From the NCBI GenBank assembly GCA_947652605.1, contig OX393577.1, positions 56,072,108 to 56,136,107 of the forward strand: a DNA stretch of 64,000 nucleotides. The letters run 5' to 3'. The translations under genes and the position numbers were made by a program. Of the stretch, positions 23,435 to 34,539 are shown one piece after another. The notes under the pieces are model-generated. The model was not told where the DNA came from. It saw only the letters and a list, made by a program, of their open reading frames with translations, and ran no database searches. How positions within the stretch are numbered: the first letter of the stretch is position 1; each line of letters opens with the position of its first letter. This stretch comes from Elmis aenea. Taxonomy: Eukaryota > Arthropoda > Insecta > Coleoptera > Elmidae.

Positions 23435-23915
23435 ATTACACTACACAATTTCTTGTACAATTTCTTGTACAATTTGCTGTCAAAAAATTTTATACTAGAT
23501 TGTACAGCTGTTGCCAAGTTACAGTGTCGTCAATTGACATACGCGAAGTGTCAGTTTACGACCTAAGACGTGTCGTAACTTGGCAACAGCTGTACAATCT
23601 AGTATAAAATTTTTTGACAGCAAATTGTACAAGAAATTGTACAAGAAATTGTATAGTGTAATACAGCCATTACACTACACAATTTCTTGTACAATTTGCT
23701 GTCAAAAAATTTTATACTAGATTGTACAGCTGTTGCCAAGTTACAATGTCGTCAATTGACATACGCGAAGTGTCAGTTTACGACCTAAGGCGTGTTGTAA
23801 CTTGGCAACAGCTGTACAATCTAGTATACATTTTTTTGACAGCAAATTGTACAAGAAATTGTACAAGAAATTGTACAAGAAATTGTACAAGAAATTGTAT
23901 ATTGTAATACAGCCA
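23435..23915. repeat. Foldback element duplicated in tandem
   Basis: Two consecutive units (23435-23668 and 23669-23915) each begin ATTACACTACACAATTTCTT and end TAATACAGCC. Each unit is itself an inverted repeat. Its arms carry ACAAGAAATTGT steps, then GCTGTCAAAAAATTTTATAC, then TACAGCTGTTGCCAAGTTAC, around a central CAATTGACATACGCGAAGTG. The right arm of the second unit has more CAAGAAATTGTA steps (four against two), so the copies have diverged by slippage. The NCTR-repeating open frame here is an artefact of this repeat. Confidence 0.75.
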
Positions 23916-24055
23916 TTAGATCTTAGCAGCTAAAGGCGTAAATTTTATAGTAAGTATTACTTTTAGAAAAATTAAATATTACAAAGTTAAAGTTTTTTTA
24001 CTGTAATAATCAATATAAATTCAATGTATAAATAGTTTTAATTATTTCATATTTC

Positions 24056-25489
24056 CTATAAAAAGAAGAAATAAATAGAAAAATTGTGATGTTTAATATA
24101 AGTTGGTGTGGATATACAAGGGATATTAAAGGTGGCAAAAATTCCCTCCATCTGTGCATATCCATTGCCTGTTGCAATCATTGCACTTACCGCTGTTGTA
24201 TTTAAATTTAATTCTTTATTATCAGGACAATTATTAACGTTTTTAGCAGTTGATATAACATTTTGTGTATGACACAGAGCTGCGGAGTCGGTAAAAAAAA
24301 AGGCGACTCCGACTCCGACTCCGACTCCTGATAATTTTAGTAGTTCGACTCCGACTCCGACTCCGACAAAATTAAACACTAAGACATTTTATGATGTGTA
24401 ATGTAGGAAAAAAAAAGAAATATAAAAAAATTATTTAAAATTTGACCTTAAATTTTGTGGCAAAGGACCATCTCGCAATTTTTTGTTGTACCCGGAGTCG
24501 GAGTCGGAGTCGGTACATTTTTTCCGACTCCGACTCCGACTCCACTGACCAGAAATTCCTTCTAAACTCCGACTCCGACTCCGACTCCGACTCCGACTCC
24601 ACAGCCCTGCCTATGACACACTTTGCATTTGAAATGTAAATTGGAATAAAATCCGTTTTTTGTGTCCCCAATGAAATGCATATCTCGGATTGTATATAAA
24701 AATGGAGTGTGCACAATTTCTTGAATTTGTTGCATAAAGAAACCTACATCAACTAATCGCATTCCATCTAATTTGGCATCAAATTCATTCAAATTTAATT
24801 GTTCCTCAACTTCGAAATCATCTAATTTATGGTTTATATCATTATAACTAAAAAAATATGTTCTTTTTTAGTTATTGCAGTTATTATTAGGTACAAAAAT
24901 TTTTATAAAATATTTTACCAGGTATTTTCATTTAAATTAATTTCCCCCAAAACAACATCGGAATTGCCAATATTTATTGCTTGACCAGGTACAGTGACTA
25001 TGTTTTCTTCACGCATTTGTCTAGATTTAAAGAAAGAGTTATGTATATATAAGATTTTAATTATGTATTGTTTTAGAAATACTATAAACAGTCAAGTAGC
25101 ATTCATATATCTATCTATACAATAGAACTGTTCATTTGCCTTTAAAAAAATATATATTCATTTAAGTGAATTCAATTTTGCGTGGCTGAAATTTTTTGAA
25201 ATTGTAATGAATCTACTAGACACCAGATTAAATAGTGTTTTTGAAAATTAAATGAGTGTCAATTCTATATAATCCCGGATTCAAAAATATATACATGCAG
25301 TTAGGAGAATTAAAGGAAGGTCATAATAAAGGTAATGATACTATAAGAATGGTACAGTTAGTTTGTACTGATTTTAACGAACTCTTTTAATTAAACATAC
25401 TCTCTTGCTCTTGCCATTCTCATTCTACGTCTTGCTGATGTTTTTCGGCTATAGTAGTTGCTTTTACTATTTAAAAATGTTCGCCCCAT
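24056..25489 (-). CDS. Spliced gene with Mutator-like transposase domain, split by a hAT MITE
   Basis: I predict three exons on the minus strand. Exon 1 is 25489-25401: ATG, MGRTFLNSKSNYYSRKTS then an arginine-rich stretch, with donor GA|GTATGT. Exon 2 is 25020-24919: acceptor AAATCTAG, donor TG|GTAAAA. Exon 3 runs from 24847 (acceptor TTTTTTTAG) to at least 24056. The phases agree across both introns (380 and 71 bp). Exon 3 encodes MRLVDVGFFMQQIQEIVH, then NGFYSNLHFKCKVC, then NLNTTAVSAMIATGNGYAQM and NIPCISTPTYIKHH. These match what I remember of the Mutator-like transposase domain (PF20700 type) widespread in insects: the I/LVD start, the FKCxxC pair, the NTAAVxGxxxxGxGYxQ block and the NIPCMSxKTY block. 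A 336-bp hAT MITE (24276-24611) interrupts exon 3. Without it and one TSD copy the frame is open throughout. No further exon is certain. The start codon is my inference. Confidence 0.55.
24276..24611. mobile_element. GACTCC-rich hAT MITE inside the Mutator-like exon
   Basis: The ends are (C)AGAGCTGCGGAGTCGG and, read inwards from the right, CAGGGCTGTGGAGTCGG. The identical octamer TATGACAC flanks it at 24268-24275 and 24612-24619. Arrays of GACTCC and GGAGTC hexamers occupy both sides. The host coding sequence reads continuously as KVCHTQN across the repaired site, an independent confirmation of the boundaries. Serine-glutamate open frames here are translations of the hexamer. Confidence 0.8.
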
Positions 25490-26189
25490 GATCTATTCTA
25501 TAGTATAGATCAATGTTTCTCAAACTTGTTACCAATAGCTTACAATAAATAGTTTTGTGGACAATATTTTGTTTTTAACTTAGCCTGGTCAATAAATTTG
25601 AATGGTTTTCGAATATAATAAAAGGCTTGGGTTGGGGGACCCCTTCAGATAGATTCCGGGCCTCCAGGGCTTCGCAGACCACACTTTAAGAAATACTGGT
25701 ATAGATTCTATAAGAATAAATTGACGTTTAGATTTTCCTGTCATTTTTTGTGTTGTATGTTGTAGAACAGACATACGGCGATAAAATGGTGGGGTATTGC
25801 AGCGCCTTCGCTTCGGAAAGTACAAGTGAAATTTCCTTAAAAAATGGGTTTCTTAGTTCAAGTTTTTAGAAAAAGATTGTGAATAAATTTATTTCAAATT
25901 AACAACAATTATTAAAAACATGTTCCTTAACCGCGGTACAGGACGATACCTATTTTAATTTTAGCCAATAGTTTACAAATATTGATGGTGTAAACAGACG
26001 TCAATTTTTAGCCAGTTTTTAATATTTTTTTATGATTAACAGTATTAACTTTTTTAAAAATCGAGCCTGTACCGCCATTCTCGAACCAATAATCTGTTTA
26101 CTTACAAATTTTTAAGTACTTTTGATAATTAGTGTGAGAGAAAAATTTGAATTACGAAAGCTGTTTTATTGCGTGCCTTTAGTTCCCCC
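25490..26189. other. No recognised feature
   Basis: This stretch lies upstream of the predicted start of the Mutator-like gene. I see no clear promoter motif and no further gene. Confidence 0.5.
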
Positions 26190-26193
26190 TTAA

Positions 26194-27025
26194 CCCTTTC
26201 AGCCCTGACTACTTTTTTATTAGAAATGCCCGTATGCCGGGCTATTTTAGAGGTTTTCGGAATCGTACGGCCTTCGTCATTGTACCAAATTGTTTTCGGC
26301 AAAATACGTTCCTCGGTCTCATTACTCGAATATTATACGTAATCATCAACACTGTTAGAAATAAAAATACATATTCAATATGTTTATTTTCAAAAATTTA
26401 TAATGAAAATGTTTGTTAGTAATTACGTTTACAATGATAAATTTCGAAACAGGAAATTATCAAATTGTCTTCGGCAAAATACGTCCGCGGTCTCACTACT
26501 CGAATATTATACGTAATCATCAACACTGTTAGAAATAAAAATACATATTCAATATGTTTATTTTCAAAAATTTATAATGAAAATGTTTGTTAGTAATTAC
26601 GTTTACAAGGATAAATTTCGAAACAGGAAATTATGCAAAGAGGAGCATTGCAATCCTTGCAATAATACAACGTTTCTTTTATTTTATCATGCTTACTACA
26701 AACACCGCATCTTCTAACTTTTTGTTTACTTTCTTCTTCTGTTGGAATTTTATTAAACTGTTAAATAAAATATAATAATTACCTTTGTATTTTAAAATAA
26801 AATCAACTATAAGCACAATAAACACGTTAGAAATGAGACGGACTAATGCACGCGAGTTTAAACGATTTTACACGAATGTATAGAGCCTAATAAACGTATT
26901 TTAACCTATCAAACGGACGCGTACGGTGTTCGTCGTCTATATATGATAAGTTCGAAAAAACACGGCCTTCGGCAGTTGGTCACAAAATTTTATTGCGGAA
27001 ATATACGGTCTTCGGGCTGAAAGGG
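26194..27025. mobile_element. Internally deleted piggyBac-type element
   Basis: The perfect 12-bp inverted ends CCCTTTCAGCCC sit directly inside TTAA on both sides (26190-26193 and 27026-27029). TTAA target sites are diagnostic of piggyBac. The element holds the transposase C-terminal zinc domain on the minus strand and a tandem duplication of a 175-bp unit (26286-26460 and 26461 to about 26635). The catalytic core is missing, so it is non-autonomous. Confidence 0.85.
26608..26765 (-). pseudogene. piggyBac transposase C-terminal cysteine-rich domain
   Basis: On the minus strand the frame reads IPTEEESKQKVRRCGVCS, then KETLYYCKDCNAPLCIISCF, then EIYPC. This is the C-terminal DNA-binding cysteine-rich domain of piggyBac transposases: RCxxC, Y-x-CxxC, PLC-x3-CF, in that order. 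It stands alone. The DDD catalytic domain that should precede it has been deleted from this copy. It confirms the classification made from the TTAA and the terminal repeats. Confidence 0.75.
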
Positions 27026-27029
27026 TTAA

Positions 27030-29400
27030 GGCAGTTATATGCAGAAACATATTAGGAAAGAAGACAAAAATAATAAACGAAATACCCATGTTTAAACTCG
27101 AATTTTAAACACCCTGTATACATGTGTTGATTGAATATAGTTTTGTGTTGTGGATGTTGTTTTTTCAAACCGGTTAATTAATATAAGTTACATATTGGTT
27201 CCCACCTCACTCAGCAACTAGCAGCAACTTCTCATTATCATTTCTTAGTAATAAAATGTGATACCTATTAACAATGTAAAACTCATGTACTTTTGAATCC
27301 TTATAATTTTGATAAAAATAGTCTGAATCTAGCCTTCAGAAATATAGTATGTACTCTTAAGTTAATAAAACATTTTTCAAAAAGACGTTATAGTAAATTA
27401 GGAAATGAATTTATATGCATTTTGATAGCGGTATTTCTAAAACCAGTCGAGATAATCGATATGGTTGTTATCTCTGAGGCATCCTTTGTATGTATGAAAG
27501 AGTAACAATGTGTTAATTACAATTTAAATGTAATTGTAGTAGTAAGTGTAATAGTATATTGTCAAAGATGATGATGCAATTCTAGACAATTTATAATTAC
27601 CATTCCTATCAGGAGGGAAAGTTATTGGAATGTTATTTATCCTATGTAACGCATTATTCGTGGTAATTATTCTAGATGAGTACAACTGAAAAAGCTTCCT
27701 TATTTATTTTACGCAGCGCCTCGTTGAAATACTGTTCTGAAGACGTTCGATAAAAATTAACTTTAATTTACATACTGTTTTTGCAATTTAAATGTACATT
27801 GTACACATACTTTAACTGTTTATATGCAGGTTCAGTGACATAAACGCTTTTGGGAAGTGCTAAGGAATGTTTAAATTAAATTATTGTTATTTTAAATAAA
27901 ATTTTAAAATAGTGTTATTACGAATAAGCGCTATGCGGAGAGCGTTATGCGGTGCACAGTTGTGTAGGATCTAACTGAACCGTATATATGACATTTTTAC
28001 CTGGTTTTTATATGCCAATTAATTGGTAAACTTAAAAGTACTTTAGTTAATAAAAGCTTGCTGAAATATCTGGCTATTTAAACTGCAGAAACAGTTTAGA
28101 TTAACCATCTCCTTAGAAGTAAAACTGATGGGTCATGGTTCGAACTGTGCAGGACGTAGAGTCTTGTAAATAAAGGCGTTGTTTTAACAACTCAAGGAAC
28201 ATTTTTCACAAATAAATTAAATACATTTTTAGACATGACGAACAAAAATATAATTAAAATGTTGTTTAAATAAAAATTAATACACTTTTTTTTTAAATGA
28301 AACATTTAATTAAGTGTATATATAAAAGTCTAATGCTTTTTGGTTTTGATGAGCTAAGTCATCCTCCTTATAGTTTTAATTAAGTGTTTTTTATGCTTTG
28401 CCAAATACCAAAAAATCCTTAGAGGAAGGCGATTTGAATGTGTTGAAGAAGCTAAGGGCGCAAATATTCTTTAATTGTAAATTTCCCACGATAGTTTGGA
28501 AGCCCGAACAACTATTGAAAATGCATAGCTTGAAAATGTTGCTTTTTTTTAAAGATTATTTATAAACATTACTAATGCGGTCGTCACGGTACAAAGTTCA
28601 GTCTTTAAAAAATAACAAGTGGGAAAAGTTTTTGCCCCATTGGGAGTAATTCACTGCCTAATTCATTTCACAATACACGAATGTATTAACGGCAAATCTA
28701 CCTTTTTATTTCTTGTAAGAATGAGTTATTAACCCAATCTTGGTCCCTTCATTTAATACCTTTTCCAAAAAAAAAAACAACCGGAAATTATTTTTCATGT
28801 TGACTATATGATTTTTATTGTTACAAGCGAAACCTTGCTGTGGTGCTCTTCAGTCGAATTGTTCACTACAAAAGTATATAATTTAAAAAAGAAAACATCT
28901 TGGCTTAATTCTCTTATTATTGAGCATCGTTTCTAACCTGCGTTTTTCTGTGATGGCGAAGGATAGTTATCACAGCATGGGTTTAGAATCAACAATTTAT
29001 AATTTCCTAATTATCTTTACTTTACCAAGAAAACCTATGTGAAAACAGAACTATGAACTTACACATATTATATATTTGTTGGTAATCGGCAATGAAAATT
29101 AATCATCGAGGGCACAGACAAAAAGGTGGTATAGTGACAAATATTTGGGAATGGCTGTATACGATTTTAAAGTCTAATATTTGTTTATTTTTTATGAAAT
29201 AGATATTTTTAATAAATTCAAGTAGATTCTTATTCTCAATATGTGGTTACTGTAGTTTCAGTTACGCCACTCTAGACATTTAATTCAGATTACTACGGAC
29301 TTCTTGCTTAAAATTTAACTTTTTGCCAATTCAACTGAATCTCTATATTTTATATAAAACGAGATTTCTATAGTGACCCAAATTAAGCGGTAGATCATTT
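27030..29400. other. AT-rich DNA with no recognised gene
   Basis: Apart from a solitary CACCCTGTA terminus at 27110-27118, I find no supported feature here. It is the longest quiet stretch of the window. Confidence 0.55.
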
Positions 29401-30220
29401 GGGATTGCAAAATTACCTCTTTCTGCCATTACCGGTAGCGGTAATACTGAAAGAATATGTTTAGGTATTGTCGGTTGTACCGGTAATAAATAACTATAAT
29501 AAAAATTCTATGTAATTGCTAACGATTTTAAATTATTAACCTTTAAATATAAGACAAAAAAGCAAATGTATTATATGTAATTTTTAACACGTTTTGTCGA
29601 TTAAAATGCGCTTGAAGGGTGCCCAAATTATCTTATGTTACGTCGTCTGGTCGTGATCAGATTTTGGTGAATAACCTGCAACAAAAAAGTATCCTGTGAT
29701 TACTTTTGATGAAATGAGATCGTTCTTTAATTATCTGGTAAAGAAATTTTTGAAAGGAAGGTGTATTTATTGAATCTTTTATTACTGGTATGGCGACAAT
29801 ATCGTCATCATTGTCATTGTTATTGTTTGGCACATTTAAATTTTCACAGTGGTGAAAAAATTATAACAACCGAGTAATTAGTTCGTCTTTTTGTTTTTCT
29901 TTTCATTAATTTTTCATTTTTAGTAACAGCTTATCATACTATTCTGTTTTAAGGACAATTCATTTAGCATAAATTTTAATGTATTATCTGTTGTAAATAA
30001 ATTAGCATCACTGCAAAAGATTCTTATTGCTAGATCTATTTCTACATTCTCACCTGTACGTTATTATTAACTGCGCACTAATTGTGATTTTTTTAAGAAA
30101 GATGTAGGTTTTGCAAATATTTTTTTATAGGCATCACCGGTGGTTATTATCCGGAATGTCTTGTAATATTTTTTGAATTACCGGCTTTAACGGTAACGGT
30201 AAAACCGGTAGTGCAATCCT
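29401..30220. mobile_element. Degenerate hAT-like element with ACCGG-type termini
   Basis: The left GGGATTGCAAAATTACC and the right end read inwards, AGGATTGCACTACCGG, are related inverted termini. Clusters of ACCGGTA and CGGTAACGG lie inside each end. The same terminal style occurs at 55202-56351, where an 8-bp duplication is clear. Here no duplication is visible. On the minus strand, degenerate frames read IDLAIRIFCSDANLFTTDNT and similar, possibly a decayed transposase, but I cannot place it. Confidence 0.4.
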
Positions 30221-31089
30221 TATACATAATGTGCACGAGGATACGTGAGTATTTAGCTAATAATTGAATGCATGATTTAGTAATATTAATTTTAAAAAAT
30301 AAACGAAAGTCAGGTAATGACGCGGACGTTAGCAGATAACAAAAATACACGCATAACGTAATACCGTAAGTGTTGATGGATTGGTTGTACATGCATTAGA
30401 TTTCCTATTCCGTGGTATACCGAAATGCTTTTACTTACCGGTTATACTTTGTATAAATAATGTGCTTAGGAGCTTAAGCATATTTTTTTTGCCCATGAGT
30501 GGTGCATATTATATAAGTTTGACTTAAAAGTAGTACACAGGTGAAAGAAAATTGCACGATTAAAAAGATCTCATTTGAAAACAAAAGTTCATTAAAACTG
30601 CATTTGTTTGAATAAATCATTTTATAGCGTACAAAATGTTTTTAATAATAAAACATAATACAATTTAAACCAAAATATTCGTAATAATAAATATTTTGAC
30701 GCATTCAAATTAAATTTTGTCTATTTATTACTGCGTACTTGAACTTCTTTGAATATTGTTATTTGTATAATAAATTACACAATATTAGTGAAGTGTTTTA
30801 AAAACTTAATGATTTGTATTAATTGTTTAAACGCTAAATCTATTTCACAAACACGTTCAGTATATTTTGCAAACATTAAAGTATTTAAATATGCTAAATA
30901 TTATCCATTTGCAGTATATTATTACAAAAGTTAGGATTTTAACTAACCGATTTTAATTGTTTTGTCTTCTAGGACTTTATTAAACGAGGGTCAGGTTAAG
31001 GTTGGCTAAGGCTTTTTTAAAAAAATACATAATGGAAATGTATTTTTAAGTTTTAACTTCAAGTGAAAGGCTTAGGTAATATTGAGATT
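30221..31089. other. AT-rich DNA with no recognised feature
   Basis: No coding similarity or repeat boundary that I can support. Confidence 0.55.
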
Positions 31090-31383
31090 TTATAGCATTT
31101 CCCCCCTTTTCAATAATATAAGGTTTAATGTATTTATTTTTATATTTAGGCTCAAAACAAATAAAATCCATTAAAAGTCCCGATGAAGCTATAGAATGTC
31201 ATAAATTTAAACAATATTGAAACAAATAAATGTTTTCATTTTACAGTGCGTAAAAAATATACAACTTTTTCCCCAAAAATACTTTTGTACCTACCATCAA
31301 GTACAAGCGCGTAATTAACGAATTAAGAAAAAATTCCATTTTTATTTTTGTTTATTATCTAGCGCGCCGTGAAACTCTTTTAA

Positions 31384-32504
31384 CCCTGGAGTGGTGGCGC
31401 CCTTTTGCATTTCACGAGTGGCGGTGCTGGGTCTGACAGACCCACTATTAAAAACAATGCAATTAATTACCAACCATATAAAATTTGTGTTTTTTGTGAG
31501 TGTTCCTGTTGCCCAGGTATATTTTTTATAAAAACATTTTTTTTTAAAGCTGTCACATAATTTTGTTATAAGAAATTAAAAAAATACCAATGTGTCCGTA
31601 CAATGGAAGAAATATTACATGTGTAAACTAAAATTAAAAATTTATTTGATGAATGATGAAAATACCAAAATTTTTTTTTTCTCTTTATGTAACACATTAT
31701 GAGACATTATAAACAAGTTTCTGGCAGTGTCACACACACAGGGCAGCGAAATTCTGCATTCTTCAGACGTAATTTTTTTTTTTACATATTTTTCAAAAGT
31801 AACGTGTTTTGTTGTTGTTTTTACACAAGACATCTTTTTCTGCAGACTGGAACCTCTAGTGCATCACTGCAAACTTCCGCTGAAGTTCCTGCTACTTTTT
31901 GACGTCTTCGTCGAATTACTGGAGTAATGTTTTCCAATAACGAACGACGCTTCATGTGCTGGTCCACTAGGTCCATTCGTCTTTTCCGATGAAGCTGGGA
32001 ATTCGTGTTTTTTTTTTGCTAACAGTGGTAAATTCTCGGTATCGCTTTCTCCTTCTGTATCAGTCAAACGTGCCTCAACATTATCTTCTTCTCCTTCGGA
32101 TTCTTCGTCGTCAAATTGTTCGTCAGCCAATGTCTACTTCTTCTAATAAACGCAATAATCGCGCCTGTTCATCTTCGTAACTCATGTTTCTGTGATAAAC
32201 ATTAATTTATAATTCAATTCGCTGAAAATGGTACACTTATTACTTACCAAAACCGATAAAAACAGGCCTATTCGTGGAGTATTGAACTTGATATGAACTT
32301 TTGCTTAGTGGTGGCGCCGGGTCTGACAGACCCAAAAGGCTTAAAAAAGTTTGAAAAAAAAACAATTTGCACTGTTCTTTCTGCACTAATCGCTAATATA
32401 GTGAATTTTAGGAAGGTACTGAAAGGCGCTAAAGTGTGCTTCCACCCCTCCCCTTTCTACACAAAATCTTGTGACGCTCGAGACCCGGCGCCACCGCTGC
32501 AGGG
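31384..32504. mobile_element. Internally deleted piggyBac-type element 2
   Basis: The left CCCTGGAGTGGTGGCGCC and the right end read inwards, CCCTGCAGCGGTGGCGCC, are 18-bp inverted ends with two mismatches. They sit between TTAA at 31380-31383 and 32505-32508. GGGTCTGACAGACCC is repeated near both ends (about 31430 and 32320), a probable subterminal palindrome. The homologous repeat at 13.2 kb provides the empty TTAA site. It retains the transposase N-terminus but not the core. Confidence 0.85.
31864..32185 (-). pseudogene. piggyBac transposase N-terminal remnant
   Basis: On the minus strand ATG at 32185 begins MSYEDEQARLLRLLEEVDI. After a one-frame slip near 32130 it continues ADEQFDDEESEGEEDNVEA and a long acidic and serine-rich stretch to a stop at 31864. 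An N-terminal helix of the MS-x-E-x3-ARL-x2-L-x-E type followed by an acidic region is usual in piggyBac transposases. Nothing of the DDD core follows. The small frame at 31642-31833 further along may derive from the C-terminal end but shows no clear zinc motif. Confidence 0.5.
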
Positions 32505-33110
32505 TTAAAACATTAAAACATCACTGAATAGGTCTTAAAAGGAGTAACAATTTGTCTAATTTAAACTTCTTTTTAGTTTAACCGTTCACGAGATCCCAAG
32601 AGTGGTTATTTTTGTGAACCACCCTGTATATTAATAAAATATCTAAAAACAATACACAGGACAATGTTCGAGTTTGCAAGTTAACACCCTGTATAACTGA
32701 CCATCCTTTCAATATTGGTTTTATTTAAAGTGTGGAGTTATACAGATACAAATTAATAGCAAAGTGTTAACAAATGCTTAATTATTTGCAAAACATTTAC
32801 AGTATTTCAAAAAAGTCTGAAGCTTAGCAAATACACGGCAATTGTAAGGTTTTTAAGAATATTCAGTTATTTACGTAAGTTAAACAATTCTAAATAAAGC
32901 AAGGACGTATTATATTTGATTAAATTATTATTTTTGTGAAGGATTACCTCATATTTAATGTGTGTAGAAATTGATGTGCCACTACTAAAATATTTATTAA
33001 TAGAAATAAGCACTAACAATTTTATTTCATACGACAGTACTTCTTAAACATCCCGGAATAAATATAAATCTAAAACTCAAAGCAGTAATTCTGCCCATAG
33101 TATAACTACA

Positions 33111-34538
33111 ATGAATATTAATAATCAAACCTTTGATTCTCCCTCTGAATTAGCAAATTTTTTTAATAACTATTTTCTCGATACTGTTCTCAGGGTAGTG
33201 TCAACACTGCCTTCAACTAATCAAGATCCCTTAAGTAATATACCTAATTACCCCTGTACACTCTATTTTGTACCCGTAACTGAGGGTGAGATCATAAGCA
33301 TAGCTGAAAAATTAAAAAATAAAAATTCTTGTGGGAATGATGAAATATCAAGTAAAATGTTGAAAGTATTTATTGCTTTTATAAGTCACCCGTTAACACA
33401 TATATTCAACTCCTGTTTAGTTGAGGGTATCTTTCCACACGAGTTAAAGACAGCGGTTGTCATACCAGTACCTAAAAAAGGGGATTTGTCACTTGCAAGC
33501 AACTACAGGCCTATTAGTCTATTGCCTGTTTTTTCAAAAATATTCGAAACTGTTATATATAATAGACTATTAAAACATTTAACAAAAAATAAATTGTTGG
33601 CTTGCAGTCAACATGGTTTCATAAAGGGCAAATCAACTGATTCGGCCATATATGAAATGTCTGAATATATATTGTCCGCCTTTGATAATCGAGAGGCAGT
33701 GCTTGGCACGTTTCTTGATTTGTCAAAGGCCTTTGACACCATTAATCATTCGATCTTGTTACAAAAGTTAGAACGCTATGGTGTCAGGGGAATACCACTG
33801 AAATTATTAACATCATATTTAAACAATAGATGTCAGAAAGTTAAAATCAATAATAAGGGGATAAATTATACATCCACTACAGAGAACATCAGTATGGGGG
33901 TACCACAAGGTAGTATACTAGGGCCCCTTTTGTTTATTATATATGTCAATGACTTAGCTAGCCTACCACATTTAGAAAACTGTCTTATTGACACATATGC
34001 AGATGACACAAACTTTTTAATCAAGGGAAAATCAATGGATGGTATGGTTGTACAATTACTTGATGTTTTTTATAGTATGTTGGGATGGTTTACAACTAAT
34101 AAACTAGTTCTAAACACAGAAAAAACTCAATGTGTGGCCTTTAGATCAGATAGAAGCAAGATTACGGTACCTGTAAATGTCAATTTAAATAATTGTATTA
34201 TTTCCTTAGTTAAGCAAACAAAATTTCTAGGAGTTCATGTCGATGAACATATGAAGTGGTCGCGACATGTAACTGAACTATGCAACAAATTAGGCACAGT
34301 GTGTTTTGCCATGAGAAGGCTGAGTCGCGTTGTTAATAAAAGTACTATGTTGACTATGTACCATGGGAATTTTAATAGCATTATAACATATGGTATAATC
34401 TTCTGGGGCGCTTCGCGTTGCCACAATGTTTTTTTATTGCAAAAACGTGTCGTTAGAACAATGCAAAATCTGAGGAGTTCGGAGACATGTCGCGGTCATT
34501 TTGTCAACTTGGGAATTATGACAGTTCCATCTGTATAG
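33111..34538 (+). CDS. Non-LTR retrotransposon reverse transcriptase, CR1/jockey-like, 3' frameshift
   Basis: A 475-codon frame encoding an RNA-directed DNA polymerase that would copy element RNA at a nicked target. Visible in order: a linker with ELANFFNNYF (about residues 13-22), then NYRPISLLPVFSKIFETVIY, then SQHGFIKGKSTDSAI. Motif A is FLDLSKAFDTINHS (catalytic D203). Next come SMGVPQGSILGPLLFIIYVN and motif C YADD (residues 296-299, catalytic D298 and D299), then the thumb with TKFLGVHVDEHMKWSRH. All polymerase aspartates are intact. The endonuclease domain is missing because of 5' truncation. The first ATG is internal to the ancestral frame, which stays open upstream to about 33050. 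The frame ends at a TAG. Removing a 4-base AGGT from GTATAGGTACAT would restore continuity with the C-terminal segment at 34540-34827. I see no other lesion. Confidence 0.8.
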   Translation: MNINNQTFDSPSELANFFNNYFLDTVLRVVSTLPSTNQDPLSNIPNYPCTLYFVPVTEGEIISIAEKLKNKNSCGNDEISSKMLKVFIAFISHPLTHIFNSCLVEGIFPHELKTAVVIPVPKKGDLSLASNYRPISLLPVFSKIFETVIYNRLLKHLTKNKLLACSQHGFIKGKSTDSAIYEMSEYILSAFDNREAVLGTFLDLSKAFDTINHSILLQKLERYGVRGIPLKLLTSYLNNRCQKVKINNKGINYTSTTENISMGVPQGSILGPLLFIIYVNDLASLPHLENCLIDTYADDTNFLIKGKSMDGMVVQLLDVFYSMLGWFTTNKLVLNTEKTQCVAFRSDRSKITVPVNVNLNNCIISLVKQTKFLGVHVDEHMKWSRHVTELCNKLGTVCFAMRRLSRVVNKSTMLTMYHGNFNSIITYGIIFWGASRCHNVFLLQKRVVRTMQNLRSSETCRGHFVNLGIMTVPSV

Positions 34539-34539
34539 G

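Larger units (their letters stand above)
31090..32628. repeat. Family B repeat (copy 2) ending CACCCTGTA, interrupted by piggyBac
   Basis: 31100-31380 and 32505-32628 together align with 13000-13375, and the right edge is CACCCTGTA. At the point where copy 1 reads CTTTTTTAAAACATTAAAGC, this copy has the piggyBac element between duplicated TTAA sites. A further CACCCTGTA end lies only 57 bp away at 32685-32693, so two such elements may abut. Confidence 0.55.

Noticed and set aside
23722..23907. Open frame with repeated NCTR
   Set aside because: A by-product of the CAAGAAATTGTA steps in the tandem foldback.
24435..24792. Open frames with alternating serine-glutamate, serine-arginine or glycine-valine
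   Set aside because: They are translations of the GACTCC hexamer array of the hAT MITE in different frames. The only real coding sequence nearby is the interrupted Mutator-like exon.
30147..30392. 81-codon minus-strand open frame spanning the end of the ACCGG element
   Set aside because: It crosses the element terminus into flanking DNA and shows no recognisable motif.
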